Counted from the first letter of the stretch, positions 6,359 to 15,590 are shown. The stretch: DNA of 34,244 nucleotides from an uncultured Eubacteriales bacterium (GCA_934675165.1 CAKUPP010000012.1:1-34244); one strand, 5' to 3'. A program made the numbers and translations. Notes: a model not told the origin generated them from the sequence alone.

Positions 6359-7333
6359 TCAAGTAAAATTTTTGTAAAAATCTTGAACAAACCATATATT
6401 CTCTTCCGGAATGCTAAATTCTTTACCACTTAAATAGTTCAAAATATTATTATTATCAGAGAAATTAAATTTCAATTTATATGAACATAAAGCCTGATAT
6501 TTATATCCAAATTTATGATTTATTGAATTTTTTCCATATTTACCGTCACCCAATATTGGATGTCCGATTGAAGCTAAATGCGCTCTTATTTGGTGAGTGC
6601 GCCCTGTCAAAAGAGTTACTTCCAATAATGAAAACTCGTCTTTTTCGCTGAGTACCCTATATTTAGTTAGTATTGTTTTCCATACAGAATTTGCCGTGCC
6701 AATATTTTTTATATAAACTTTATTTTCATCACTATTCTTATCAAGAAATCCTTTTAAAATTTCCTCTGTTTTATTCATTTTTCCACATACTATGCATATA
6801 TACCTTTTGTCGATCTTACGAGACTTTAACTCATCATTTAAAATTCTCAAAGATGCGGCATTTTTAGCAGCTATCACCATTCCTTGTGTATTCCTGTCTA
6901 TACGGTTCACAAGTGATGGAGCAAAAGAATTTTCTATTTGAGGAAGATATTCACCTTTCAAGTATAAGTAATGTTTGATTCTGTTAATAAGACAATCTTC
7001 TTGTGATTCTTTATCGGGATGAGAAAGTAGTCCCGATTTTTTATTTGCGATTATTATATTTTCATCTTCGTAAATTATATTTAAATTTGACGGAGCAAAT
7101 TTAAATACATCTCTTTTTTCTGAACCTTCAAGCAGTTCATCATTTATGTATAGTTTCAATATATCTCCTTTTTTTAACTTATAAGAGCCACTCTCTTTTT
7201 TATCATTTACTTTTATTCTTTTTTTGCGTATGTATTTATAAAGTAGTGAACTAGGAATTTTAGGATATGCTTTTGTTATAAATTTATCTAAACGATTGCC
7301 TGCATCATTACAATTTATTTGTACTTCCTTCAT
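6359..7333 (-). CDS. RluA-family 23S rRNA pseudouridine synthase
   Basis: The ATG at 7333 (MKEVQINCNDAGNRLDKF) is chosen because AGAGG lies about 11 nt upstream; an ATG at 7357 has no site. The 324-aa protein has an N-terminal S4 RNA-binding domain (about 10-60, LLYKYIRKKRIKVN) and a RluA catalytic domain with NRIDRNTQGMV around residue 142-152, containing the catalytic Asp, then the LTGRTHQIRAHL and GHPILGDGKYG motifs. It converts uridine to pseudouridine in 23S rRNA, probably at RluC-type sites. The usual HRLD is NRID here, a known variant. It is followed upstream by trpS on the same strand. Confidence 0.9.
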   Translation of the reverse strand: MKEVQINCNDAGNRLDKFITKAYPKIPSSLLYKYIRKKRIKVNDKKESGSYKLKKGDILKLYINDELLEGSEKRDVFKFAPSNLNIIYEDENIIIANKKSGLLSHPDKESQEDCLINRIKHYLYLKGEYLPQIENSFAPSLVNRIDRNTQGMVIAAKNAASLRILNDELKSRKIDKRYICIVCGKMNKTEEILKGFLDKNSDENKVYIKNIGTANSVWKTILTKYRVLSEKDEFSLLEVTLLTGRTHQIRAHLASIGHPILGDGKYGKNSINHKFGYKYQALCSYKLKFNFSDNNNILNYLSGKEFSIPEENIWFVQDFYKNFT

Positions 7334-7415
7334 TTTTTCACAAACCTCTGTCAGCAATTTATTGTCTAAAAAATCAGAGGAGGTATATCCCCCTCCCCTA
7401 AACCTTTTTACGTAT

Positions 7416-8426
7416 TTACATGCTCAAATTACAATAATCAATTTTCATTGCTTTTTTCACTTTTTCAAGTGTAGCAGAAGTTACTTTCTTTGCTTCATTC
7501 GTTCCATCAAAAGCAACTTTATATACGCTAGGTAAATCTTTTTCTAATTCTTCTCTCTTTTTACGAATTGGATTCAAAAGATTTTGAAGTACCTCATTAA
7601 GATATTTTTTTACCACCGTGTCACCCAATCCACCCTTTTCATAATGAGCCTTTATAGAAGCAATTTTTTCTTTATCTTCTCCAAACGCATCTAAGTATAT
7701 AAAAACAGGATTGTTTTTCGTGTTACCAGGATCATTAATACGAATATGATTAGGGTCGGTAAACATATTCATAACCTTTCTCTCTATATCTTCTGGAGAA
7801 TCAGACAAATATATAGTGTTGCCAAGCGACTTACTCATTTTATTTTTTCCGTCCGTACCAATAAGCCGCGGAGTTTGTGACAAAATAATTTCAGGTTCAA
7901 CTAAGGTCTCACCATAAACCGAATTAAATTTCTTCACTATTTCACGAGTTTGTTCAAGCATAGGCTCTTGATCTTCACCAGCAGGAACAAAATGTGCACC
8001 AAAAGCCGTTATATCTGCTGCTTGACTTATTGGATAAGTTAAAAAACCACAGGGAATACCACCACTAAAGTTTCTTAATTTAAGTTCTTGTTTTACCGTT
8101 GGATTTCTTTCAACTCTCGAAAGAGTAACTAAGTTAAGATAAAAAATAGTAAGCTCAGCAATTGCAGGAATCATAGACTGAATACAAATGGTGGTCTGAG
8201 TTGGGTCTATTCCAACAGATAAATAATCAAGTAGAAGTTCTATTACATTGTTTCTTACTTTTTCAGGATTTTCAGCATTGTCAGTAAGCGCTTGAACGTC
8301 AGCAACCAAAATATATTGTTTATATTTTTTTTGAAGTTCCACACGGCTTTTCAAAGAACCAATATAGTGCCCCAAATGCAATTTGCCTGTAGGTCTGTCT
8401 CCTGTTAAAATAACTTTTTTATCCAT
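7416..8426 (-). CDS. trpS: tryptophanyl-tRNA synthetase
   Basis: 336 aa, normal length for bacterial TrpRS. The class I signatures are HLGH (17-20, followed by YIGSL) and KMSKS near residue 197, both intact. AGEDQEPMLEQTREI and GIPCGFLTYPISQAADI are typical TrpRS substrate-pocket segments. It charges tRNA-Trp with tryptophan. The start has GGAG 5-6 nt upstream. Only about 125 bp separate it from tRNA-Ser and I see no T-box, so it is probably not antiterminated by uncharged tRNA. Confidence 0.97.
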   Translation of the reverse strand: MDKKVILTGDRPTGKLHLGHYIGSLKSRVELQKKYKQYILVADVQALTDNAENPEKVRNNVIELLLDYLSVGIDPTQTTICIQSMIPAIAELTIFYLNLVTLSRVERNPTVKQELKLRNFSGGIPCGFLTYPISQAADITAFGAHFVPAGEDQEPMLEQTREIVKKFNSVYGETLVEPEIILSQTPRLIGTDGKNKMSKSLGNTIYLSDSPEDIERKVMNMFTDPNHIRINDPGNTKNNPVFIYLDAFGEDKEKIASIKAHYEKGGLGDTVVKKYLNEVLQNLLNPIRKKREELEKDLPSVYKVAFDGTNEAKKVTSATLEKVKKAMKIDYCNLSM

Positions 8427-8513
8427 AACTTCTCCACCAATCTATACTAAATTTTTGTTTGATATCTACCTTAACATTTATATACACATAAAATATAATG
8501 CCGTTTACTAAGA

Positions 8514-8546
8514 TAAAAAAGTCCATAAACACTCGGCTTACGGACT
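8514..8546 (-). terminator. terminator after tRNA-Ser
   Basis: On the minus strand AGTCC and GGACT pair, with partial TAA/TTA pairing inside, and TTTTTT follows. It separates tRNA-Ser from trpS. Confidence 0.65.
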
Positions 8547-8551
8547 AAAAA

Positions 8552-8640
8552 TGGCGGAGCGGGTGGGATTCGAACCCACGTGGGATTGCTCCCAAACTGA
8601 TTTCGAGTCAGCCCCGTTATGACCACTTCGATACCGCTCC
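8552..8640 (-). tRNA. tRNA-Ser(CGA)
   Basis: 89 nt with the long variable arm of type II tRNAs. Acceptor GGAGCGG pairs with CCGCTCC, the anticodon stem CTGAC-type encloses CGA, the T-loop is GTTCGAA, and CCA is encoded. Confidence 0.96.
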
Positions 8641-9136
8641 TTGCAAAACTTCCTACACGTATAATTTTAATAATTTACTGCTGTATTGTCAAGCCAAAAC
8701 ATCTAGTAAAATTTTTATATTTTCAACTTAAAATAAAAATCAAAATTACTACAAAAACAAAATTTTGATATATCTTAACGTCTACACATAAAATATAACC
8801 TTAAATATAAAAGCTACACTCTTTCGAAACGTTAAATTAACCTATTTAAAACACACCAGAACTTGGCAATTGTAAATAAATGTTACAATTTTTTTGTAAA
8901 TTTTATATATTTATAATCAAATGAATATTATATTATGGTTTAAAAAATCGATTTTTAATGCTTTTGCTTGATTTTTTAAAAAAAATATTTGTTTTTATTT
9001 TCTATTCGTATTATAATAGGTTCAGATTAAAAAAGATTACTTTTTTATTAAGGAAGGGCAGGCTTCCAATATTAGTTTATTCTTATGTTAATCTATTAAA
9101 TAAAATAAATTTCATTATGGGAGAGTGTATTTGATC
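8641..9136 (+). other. long intergenic leader before the two-component operon
   Basis: No gene seen. It holds the promoter at 8989-9017 and, in the transcribed leader, a small hairpin GGAAG/CTTCC around 9052-9067. The rest is AT-rich without recognisable structure. Confidence 0.5.
8989..9017 (+). promoter_or_regulatory. promoter of the two-component operon
   Basis: TTGTTT (8989-8994), a 17-nt spacer and TATAAT (9012-9017). The leader to the start codon is about 110 nt. Confidence 0.6.
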
Positions 9137-9859
9137 ATGTCAGAAAAAGAAAAAGGACTTATTTATGTCGTGGACGATGAACCGAACATCAGAAAATTAG
9201 CTTCTCTTGCATTAAAAGAATATGGATTTGAAACTCAAGAATTTGCAGGTGGAGACGAACTTTTAAAAGCAGTTCAGCGCCGTTTACCTGACCTGATAGT
9301 ACTCGATTGGGTAATGCCTGCTCCGGATGGACTCAGTGTATGCGGAAGACTCAAACTCGAAAAAGAAACAAAAACTATTCCGGTTATACTTTTAACTGCG
9401 CGCAACGATGAAGCTGATTGTGTATTGGCTTTGGAGATGGGAGCAGATGATTACATGACAAAACCGTTTAGTTTAAAAGAACTTTGCGCAAGAGTAAAAG
9501 CTCTACTCAGAAGAAAAGATTATTCAGAAGTGATAAGTTCTAACAGCGACATCATCACTTGTGGAGAAATAACTGTAAACCTTGCAAGAAGAACTGTTAC
9601 AAAAAATGGCAACTTCGTAGATTTAACAATGAAAGAATTTGATCTTTTAACTGCTCTTATGCTCAGTAAAGGAAGAGTTTTAAATAGAGATCAACTTATG
9701 GAAAAAGTTTGGGATATGGAATTTTGCGGTGATGCTAGAACAGTTGATGTTCACATAAGGTATTTGCGCCAAAAAATAGAAGATGAATCCGAGAATCCAC
9801 GTTACATTTTAACTGTAAGAGGCGTAGGTTATAGATTTGCTTCAGAAGATGAACTTTAA
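9137..9859 (+). CDS. OmpR/PhoB-type response regulator
   Basis: 240 aa from the ATG at 9137, which has GGGAG at 12 nt; a GTG at 9125 directly abuts that site. The receiver domain (7-120) has the acidic pair D13-D14, phospho-acceptor D57 (IVLDWVMP), T87 and K109 (MTKPF). The C-terminal winged-helix domain (about 145-238) ends with the usual RGVGYRF. It is a DNA-binding transcription regulator controlled by phosphorylation, first gene of an operon with the kinase at 9923. The target genes are unknown. Confidence 0.95.
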   Translation: MSEKEKGLIYVVDDEPNIRKLASLALKEYGFETQEFAGGDELLKAVQRRLPDLIVLDWVMPAPDGLSVCGRLKLEKETKTIPVILLTARNDEADCVLALEMGADDYMTKPFSLKELCARVKALLRRKDYSEVISSNSDIITCGEITVNLARRTVTKNGNFVDLTMKEFDLLTALMLSKGRVLNRDQLMEKVWDMEFCGDARTVDVHIRYLRQKIEDESENPRYILTVRGVGYRFASEDEL

Positions 9860-9880
9860 GTTTTAAAATAGTAAATCACA

Positions 9881-9922
9881 AGGAGGAAAGTACCGGTTTT
9901 TTTAAGCCGGTACTTCTAAAAT
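9881..9922 (+). promoter_or_regulatory. Shine-Dalgarno sequence separated from its start by a hairpin
   Basis: AGGAGG (9881-9886) is 36 nt before the ATG at 9923. Between them is a perfect 9-bp stem, AAGTACCGG (9888-9896) with CCGGTACTT (9907-9915), loop of 10 nt. If folded, the gap falls to about 8 nt, the optimal distance. No other ribosome binding site is visible near the ATG. Confidence 0.65.
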
Positions 9923-10621
9923 ATGAAAAATATTAACGTAAATAATTTAAAAGATGTTGTACATGACTTAAAAATCCCCATTACTTCCATAATGGGATTT
10001 GTTGAATTGCTTCAAAATGGTACACACGATACAAAAACACAACATGAATTTTATGATATAATAATGTCAGAGTCAAAAAGGTTAATATCACTTATTGATG
10101 ATATACTTCACACACCAGAAAATTCATCAAGTCCAGAATTTAATAAATGTAATATAAACGTTCAAATAAACAAGTACTTGAAAGAACTTTCTCCACTTGC
10201 AACAAAGAAGAACATAGAAATTTCGTTGAATATAAATGCGGATGATGTTTACGTTCCCGTACCCGAAAATAAAATATCTCGCATTTTAACAAACATAATA
10301 GAAAATGCAATAAAATATAATAAAGAAAAAGGTAAAATTTCTGTTGATATAAATCAAACTGGTCAAAAAGTTTATGTAAAAATAACAGATACAGGTATTG
10401 GAATTCCAGATAGCGATTTGCAAAAAATATTTAATAAAAACTACCGATCAGATATTTCCAAACAATTAAATATTTCAGGATCTGGCCTAGGGCTCGCTAT
10501 TGCAAAAGATTTTGCAGAAGAATACGGCGGATCAATACATGTAAAAAGTACATTGGGCGAAGGAACTGAGTTTACAATTTCTTTTCCTACATATGATTCA
10601 AATGGTTCAAAAAATTTTTAA
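9923..10621 (+). CDS. sensorless cytoplasmic histidine kinase
   Basis: 232 aa consisting only of the kinase core. The HisKA helix starts at once, with the phospho-accepting His at residue 14 (VVHDLKIPITSIMGF). The ATPase domain has the N box NIIENAIKYN (124-133), G1 DTGIGI (156-161) and G2 GSGLGLAIAK (186-195). No transmembrane, PAS or HAMP region exists, so the signal must come from a partner or a cytoplasmic ligand. It lies 63 bp after the response regulator, its likely partner. Translation depends on the unusual hairpin leader. Confidence 0.93.
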   Translation: MKNINVNNLKDVVHDLKIPITSIMGFVELLQNGTHDTKTQHEFYDIIMSESKRLISLIDDILHTPENSSSPEFNKCNINVQINKYLKELSPLATKKNIEISLNINADDVYVPVPENKISRILTNIIENAIKYNKEKGKISVDINQTGQKVYVKITDTGIGIPDSDLQKIFNKNYRSDISKQLNISGSGLGLAIAKDFAEEYGGSIHVKSTLGEGTEFTISFPTYDSNGSKNF

Positions 10622-10636
10622 AATAATAAAAAGATT

Positions 10637-10692
10637 GGAGGATCAGGTGGTTATAATATCTCAGTAAAAATTAAATGTAGCCATCAGTTTTT
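10637..10692 (+). promoter_or_regulatory. second possible SD-hairpin-start leader
   Basis: GGAGG (10637-10641) is 51 nt before the ATG at 10693. GGTGGTTA (10646-10653) can pair with TAGCCATC (10678-10685), with two G-U pairs and a 24-nt loop, leaving about 11 nt of effective spacing. It is weaker than the leader at 9881 but has the same layout in the same operon. Confidence 0.35.
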
Positions 10693-11364
10693 ATGCATAA
10701 AGAGAGTTTGAATTACACTAATTTTTTAGATACTTCAAAAACCATTGCTCAAGATATTTTTAAAAATATAACGTATCCGTGGGAAGCATTATCTCTTATA
10801 AAAGACTTCATATTAACTATTGGGCCACACCTTTCTAAAAATGAATACACAGAAATAGAAAGAAACGTTTGGGTTTCACGTCAATCAGAAATATCACCCA
10901 GTGCCTCAATAACTGGTCCCACCATAATACAAAAAAATTCTCAAATACGACACTGTGCATTTATACGAGGTAACGCAATAATTGGAGAAAACGTAGTTAT
11001 TGGAAATTCCACAGAAATAAAAAATAGTATATTGTTTAATAGTGTTCAAGTTCCGCATTTTAATTATGTTGGCGACTCTATACTAGGATATAAAGCGCAT
11101 ATGGGTGCAGGAGCCATCACATCAAATGTAAAATCAGATAGATCACTGGTAACATTAAAATTTGAAGATAAAAAAATTCAAACCGGATTAAAAAAATTTG
11201 GATCCATTATATCCGATTACGTAGAAGTCGGATGCAATGCCGTGCTCAATCCAGGCACAATTATTGGGAGAAATTCCAATATATATCCAACATCTATGGT
11301 CAGAGGTTTCGTAAAGCAAAATGCTATATTTAAAAATTCAGGAGAAATAATAGACAAATATTAA
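10693..11364 (+). CDS. left-handed beta-helix protein, GlmU C-terminal-like
   Basis: 223 aa. After about 55 helical residues come hexapeptide repeats (SASITG, AIIGEN, VVIGNS, AVLNPG, TIIGRN) that build a left-handed beta-helix. The core resembles the acetyltransferase half of GlmU and related sugar-nucleotide enzymes (RHCAFIRGNAIIGENVV, HFNYVGDSILGYKAHMGAGA). The nucleotidyltransferase domain with its GXGTRM loop is absent, so only acetyl transfer or sugar binding is plausible; such stand-alone proteins are known in Clostridia but poorly characterised. It is the last gene of the operon, followed by a terminator. The start is uncertain because no close ribosome binding site is seen. Confidence 0.75.
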   Translation: MHKESLNYTNFLDTSKTIAQDIFKNITYPWEALSLIKDFILTIGPHLSKNEYTEIERNVWVSRQSEISPSASITGPTIIQKNSQIRHCAFIRGNAIIGENVVIGNSTEIKNSILFNSVQVPHFNYVGDSILGYKAHMGAGAITSNVKSDRSLVTLKFEDKKIQTGLKKFGSIISDYVEVGCNAVLNPGTIIGRNSNIYPTSMVRGFVKQNAIFKNSGEIIDKY

Positions 11365-11400
11365 ATATCACTTAACAAATGTTACTGAGTAAAAATCATG

Positions 11401-11445
11401 CCCACAAAATAGTCGGAAAAAATTCACAATCCACTATTTTATGGG
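11401..11445. terminator. terminator between convergent genes
   Basis: CCCA-AAAATAGT pairs with ACTATTTT-TGGG with one mismatch (loop about 19 nt), followed on the plus strand by a T-rich tract. Confidence 0.6.
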
Positions 11446-11491
11446 CTAAAATTTTTTAGGTAACTTTAGCTATCAATTATTTTAAAATCTA

Positions 11492-12142
11492 TCAAATAAC
11501 ATCCACACCCCCAAATATTGTTTTAGACTTTATATGAATAGTTTTAAGTTCCGGGTTATTTGTATTAATTTTACTATTAACCCCTCCAAAAAAACTTTTA
11601 TTATCAATTTTTACATTCACATTCTTTGGAACTATAACTTTACATCCTCCAAAAACAACTTCCAAATTAATTACTACATCTTTATCAATTATTGAATTGG
11701 ATAAATCTAACTCCATGCTACCAAAAGTAACACTAATTACGTCACCTGTAAAAACTTTACCATCATAATTACACACTCTATCACCAAAAGTAACATTATG
11801 TGAAGTGTTAACATCTACAGCTGTAGCATTAAATCGTTTATTTGAGCCATTTCTATTCATAATCACCTGCACACCAACTAAAATTATTGCTACGGAAGCC
11901 ATAATTTTCCATGCCATGTCCGAAACTACAATACCTTGTTGCTGAAGCAACAAAATTACACCCACACTAAGTACAATTAAACTTATAAACTTATTTTTTT
12001 TTCTAATCAGATCGATAACAGAAGGAATAATAATAAACAATGTCCACCAACCTTCAAAAAACACATTAAACAATCCTGTAAAACTACCAAACAACGATAC
12101 CCCTAAAAAAATTAAACATATACCCCACACAATAGCATCCAC
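11492..12142 (-). CDS. LiaF-like membrane protein
   Basis: 216 aa. The first 100 residues hold about four hydrophobic segments (VWGICLIFLGVSLFGSF, GWWTLFIIIPSVIDLI, ISLIVLSVGVILLL, MASVAIILVGVQVIM). The C-terminal 90 residues form the beta-rich repeat typical of LiaF/VraT proteins (VTFGSMELDLSNS, VVFGGCKVIVP, SFFGGV, TIFGGVDV). LiaF restrains the LiaRS envelope-stress system in Bacillus. Here no liaRS pair is adjacent, so the role is open. GTG start with GGAGG at 8 nt. A terminator separates it from the asparaginase gene upstream. Confidence 0.82.
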   Translation of the reverse strand: MDAIVWGICLIFLGVSLFGSFTGLFNVFFEGWWTLFIIIPSVIDLIRKKNKFISLIVLSVGVILLLQQQGIVVSDMAWKIMASVAIILVGVQVIMNRNGSNKRFNATAVDVNTSHNVTFGDRVCNYDGKVFTGDVISVTFGSMELDLSNSIIDKDVVINLEVVFGGCKVIVPKNVNVKIDNKSFFGGVNSKINTNNPELKTIHIKSKTIFGGVDVI

Positions 12143-12174
12143 TCAACACGCCTCCATCACATTTTTAATTTATT

Positions 12175-12205
12175 AAAAAATCTCCTACCCCTCACAGGTA
12201 AGAGA
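12175..12205 (-). terminator. terminator after the asparaginase gene
   Basis: On the minus strand TCTCTTACC pairs with GGTAGGAGA (one mismatch), followed by TTTTTTT. Confidence 0.8.
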
Positions 12206-12227
12206 AGCACAAACACTATTATTAATA

Positions 12228-13229
12228 TTAATACTTATTAAACATTTTCTGAATTTCATAAACATCATAAGTTTCAGTAAGCGCCAGCATGAGTAAAATT
12301 CTAGCTTTTTGTGGAGAAAGATTATTTGCATAAATCCCATTTTTTTCTATCTCACTTTCAGAATACGTAACGAGGCCGTTACATATCCTAGAACTACGCA
12401 CAACTGGAATTCCCCTAGCCATTATTTCCTCAATTTTTTCATCCCACTCAGTACTAGATCCACCGCATCCTGCACCACCTAAAACGATACCATCTGCACG
12501 CCTAGAAACACACTCAAGAACTTCTTTATCTGCACCAAGATAAAAATTTACTACTTCTACTCTCGGGAGTTTATCTGCAGATTCAACAGAAAATTCACTA
12601 TCTTCTGTATGAGATTTTACCGAATTGTTATAGAAAAAAACTTTATTATCACGCATATATCCCAAGCAGCCCAAATCTTTATGGCTAAATGCATCAGTCT
12701 TAAACGTATTAATTTTTGTTACATCGCGTGCCCCGTAAATAGCATCACAAAACGCCACCAACACGCCCTTACCTCTTGCATCGTCATTTGCGGCTAAAGA
12801 AACAGCTTGATAAAGATTGAACGGCCCATCTGCACTCATTGCTGTACTCGGTCTCATAGAACCAGTTATTACAACGGGCTTAGATGTTTTAAGCGTCAAA
12901 TTCAAGAAATAAGCCGTTTCTTCAAGAGTATCTGTGCCATGAGTTATAACAAACCCATCCACACTATCATCCATGGATTTTTCATTTATATACGATGCTA
13001 TTTTTACTAACTTTTCAAAATCAATATCGCAGCTATCCACACTGAAAAGCTCTACTGAAGTTACATCTGCAATTGATTCTAAAGAAGGAATCTCTTCCAC
13101 TAATTTGTCCACTTTTATTTGCGCAGAATCATACCCAACAGTTTCTCCTTCTTTCCCTGTACCAGCAATTGTCCCTCCGGTACCCAACACAACAATGCGT
13201 TTTTTTGAATTTACTAATATATCAGACAT
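12228..13229 (-). CDS. ans: L-asparaginase, AnsB-like fold, cytoplasmic
   Basis: 333 aa of the asparaginase/glutaminase family. The first catalytic motif is TGGTIAG (17-23) with the nucleophilic Thr, the second HGTDTLEETAYF (97-108) with the Thr-Asp pair; VVITGSMRPSTAMSADGPFNL is a further family signature. It hydrolyses asparagine to aspartate and ammonia. No signal peptide is visible, so it acts in the cytoplasm despite similarity to type II enzymes. It is a single-gene unit with its own terminator. Confidence 0.95.
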   Translation of the reverse strand: MSDILVNSKKRIVVLGTGGTIAGTGKEGETVGYDSAQIKVDKLVEEIPSLESIADVTSVELFSVDSCDIDFEKLVKIASYINEKSMDDSVDGFVITHGTDTLEETAYFLNLTLKTSKPVVITGSMRPSTAMSADGPFNLYQAVSLAANDDARGKGVLVAFCDAIYGARDVTKINTFKTDAFSHKDLGCLGYMRDNKVFFYNNSVKSHTEDSEFSVESADKLPRVEVVNFYLGADKEVLECVSRRADGIVLGGAGCGGSSTEWDEKIEEIMARGIPVVRSSRICNGLVTYSESEIEKNGIYANNLSPQKARILLMLALTETYDVYEIQKMFNKY

Positions 13230-13660
13230 AGCAACATACTCCTAAAATCAAAATCTATTTGAAACACTATAAAAGTACCTCAGATAACCCATTTGATGTT
13301 CTTACAGGATAATGGTACATTAACTTAACAATTAAATCAATATGTTATAATAGTATATTTTTTTTGTCGAAAAAAATTATTTATGTTTAAATCGCATTTA
13401 TTTTTACAATTTAAAATAATTTATAACATTTTTACTCTCACATTTATCTAAAAAATTATACAAATTATTTGTAACTATAATCTGTAAAATAGTAATCAAA
13501 GTTTATTTTATACACTGCAAAAAAATTGTAAAACATTACGTATTTACATTTTTTTGCATTTATTGCAAAATTTTATTATTAAGTGATATTTACAATAACT
13601 GTTTACATTACTAAAGCCTGTCCAAAAAATTATTTTTAATACCAAGAGGAAATTTTATTC
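13230..13660. other. divergent control region between asparaginase and ABC exporter
   Basis: Very AT-rich, no gene seen. It holds an inverted repeat TTTTGCA/TGCAAAA near 13551-13570 and several copies of a TTTACATT-like octamer, which may be regulatory. A TTATAAT box lies near 13344. Confidence 0.4.
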
Positions 13661-15430
13661 ATGAGTTTAATTAAAAAAATTTTAAAAATTTATCTATTCG
13701 TCTGTAAAGAAATAAAAAATTCAAGTTGTTTTCTACTGTGGGCCTTATTACTTTCTACTTTTGCTACTGGCATAATTCCAATCATAACAAAATATATAAT
13801 GAAAGTTATAATTTCACAGCTGGAATGTAACCTGAGTTTTAATAAAATTGCATTCATTGTAGGCGCATACGTATTTACGATATTCATTAAAAATTTTTTT
13901 TCAGCTTCCAAAGAATATATAAACTCTTTATCTAATCATAAATTTACGTATAATATCCAAAATAAATTAATTGAAAAAATCAATAAAATTGAATTTAAAA
14001 ATTTTTATTCACCTGATTTTCAAAACAATTATAATACAATACTCCAAAATAGTCAGTCTGAATCTTCAAATTTAATGTTCACTACAATTCAGATGTCTTC
14101 TTTAATAATACAACTGATCACTACCTGTACTATTATTTTGAACTTTAATCCAATAATTTTAATTTCTCTATTAATGTGCTACTTACCCACATTCATTTTA
14201 AACATGAAAAATGAAAAAAGGCGAATACGAGTTATAGAGGAATGTTCTCTATCCTGCCGAAAAAATTTTTATTATTTTAATATATTTACACTTACATCAT
14301 TCATAAAGGAAATACGAATTTTTAAATTAAAACAATTTTTAATAAAAAGAAGAGAAATAGTTTTTCGCGATTATTTAAAAAAGTGGAAAAATTTTTTTAA
14401 CAGTGAATTTTTTAAAAAAATTTATTCTGAACTTCTCCCCTGTTTATGCACGTTCGTATCTATTTTGTTGATAGTCTTTGAAGTAATACAAAAAAAATAT
14501 TCCGTATCTAGTTTTATATTCTTTGTTGGAGTAATAGTTTCTTTTAAGGATGCAAGTGACGCATTAATATCTACTATTTCGCGAAATTATAGAAGTATTT
14601 CTTTTGCCAACAAACTAATTAATTTCTTAAATGATAACGATGAAATAAAAAGCGGAGTTCAAAAAATAAAAAATAAAAATCATACCTTAGAATTTAAAAA
14701 TGTGTATTTTAAATACCCAAATTCAAAAAAATATTCTTTAAAAAACATAAATTTTACAATTTCTACGGGAGAAAAAATAGCTTTAGTAGGTAAAAATAGC
14801 TGTGGGAAAACAACGCTTACTAACCTTATCCTGCGTTTATACGACCCTACTAAAGGAGAAATTTTGTTAGATGGCATAAATATCAAAGATTATGATTATC
14901 AAGAATATTCAAATTTGTTTTCAGCTATTTTTCAAGATTACCAACCGTGTTCATTTAAACTAACCGATTATATCGCTTCAAATATTAATACAAATCAAAA
15001 GAAATTATTAAAGATCAAACAAGCAGCAAAAATGACAACCGCTGATTGTTTTATTAAAGGCCTTCCAAAATCCTGGGAAAGTAATTTAACTACTAGATTC
15101 GACAAAGATGGTTTAGAACTTTCCGGAGGGCAGTGGCAAAAATTAGCTGTTGCAAGGGCATTTTATTCTGATGCACCAATATTAATACTGGACGAACCCA
15201 CATCTGCCATGGATGCTACTTCTGAGTCACATATTTATAAAAATATAGAAAAAATTGGGACTCACAAAACAGTCATTTTTATTTCCCACAGAATGTATTC
15301 TTCAAAAATTGCTACAAAAATAATTTACATGGAAAATAACAAAATAGAAGGTATAGGATCACACAAAGAATTAATGAAAAAAAGCTTTGGATATAAAAAA
15401 TTATTTGAGGAACAAGCAAATAAATATTAA
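13661..15430 (+). CDS. ABC exporter, fused permease and ATPase
   Basis: 589 aa. The N-terminal 330 residues hold about six hydrophobic segments of an exporter permease. The ATPase domain has Walker A GKNSCGKTT (near 376), a Q-loop (FQDYQPCSF), signature LSGGQ (near 486), Walker B ILILDEPTS (near 510) and the switch His in ISHR. No N-terminal C39 peptidase domain exists, so it does not cleave leaders itself. Many exporters of this type secrete modified peptides. It stands at the left edge of the peptide locus, convergent with the ligase gene. I infer that it exports the product of this locus. An AGAGG site precedes the ATG. Confidence 0.88.
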   Translation: MSLIKKILKIYLFVCKEIKNSSCFLLWALLLSTFATGIIPIITKYIMKVIISQLECNLSFNKIAFIVGAYVFTIFIKNFFSASKEYINSLSNHKFTYNIQNKLIEKINKIEFKNFYSPDFQNNYNTILQNSQSESSNLMFTTIQMSSLIIQLITTCTIILNFNPIILISLLMCYLPTFILNMKNEKRRIRVIEECSLSCRKNFYYFNIFTLTSFIKEIRIFKLKQFLIKRREIVFRDYLKKWKNFFNSEFFKKIYSELLPCLCTFVSILLIVFEVIQKKYSVSSFIFFVGVIVSFKDASDALISTISRNYRSISFANKLINFLNDNDEIKSGVQKIKNKNHTLEFKNVYFKYPNSKKYSLKNINFTISTGEKIALVGKNSCGKTTLTNLILRLYDPTKGEILLDGINIKDYDYQEYSNLFSAIFQDYQPCSFKLTDYIASNINTNQKKLLKIKQAAKMTTADCFIKGLPKSWESNLTTRFDKDGLELSGGQWQKLAVARAFYSDAPILILDEPTSAMDATSESHIYKNIEKIGTHKTVIFISHRMYSSKIATKIIYMENNKIEGIGSHKELMKKSFGYKKLFEEQANKY

Positions 15431-15557
15431 TACATCGCACGTTACTGTTATTGATCTTTTAAAAAATTTATCATATTATCTTTTAGCATTCCTGTATATC
15501 ATAGAACGACTACTTTTTATTTTTAAAAGTCTTAACTATGCATGTTTGAATGCAAAT

Positions 15558-15590
15558 AAAAAAACGTGAAATCTTTTTATTAGATTTCAC
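15558..15590 (-). terminator. terminator between ABC exporter and ligase genes
   Basis: GTGAAATCT (15566-15574) pairs with AGATTTCAC (15582-15590). On the minus strand it is followed by TTTTTTT, ending the ligase transcript. Confidence 0.8.

Noticed and set aside
8427..8551. T-box riboswitch before trpS
   Set aside because: Only about 125 bp, with no T-box sequence, specifier stem or antiterminator.
13540..13610. CRISPR-like short repeats (TTTACATT) before the ABC exporter
   Set aside because: Copies are too short, unevenly spaced and within general AT-rich sequence.
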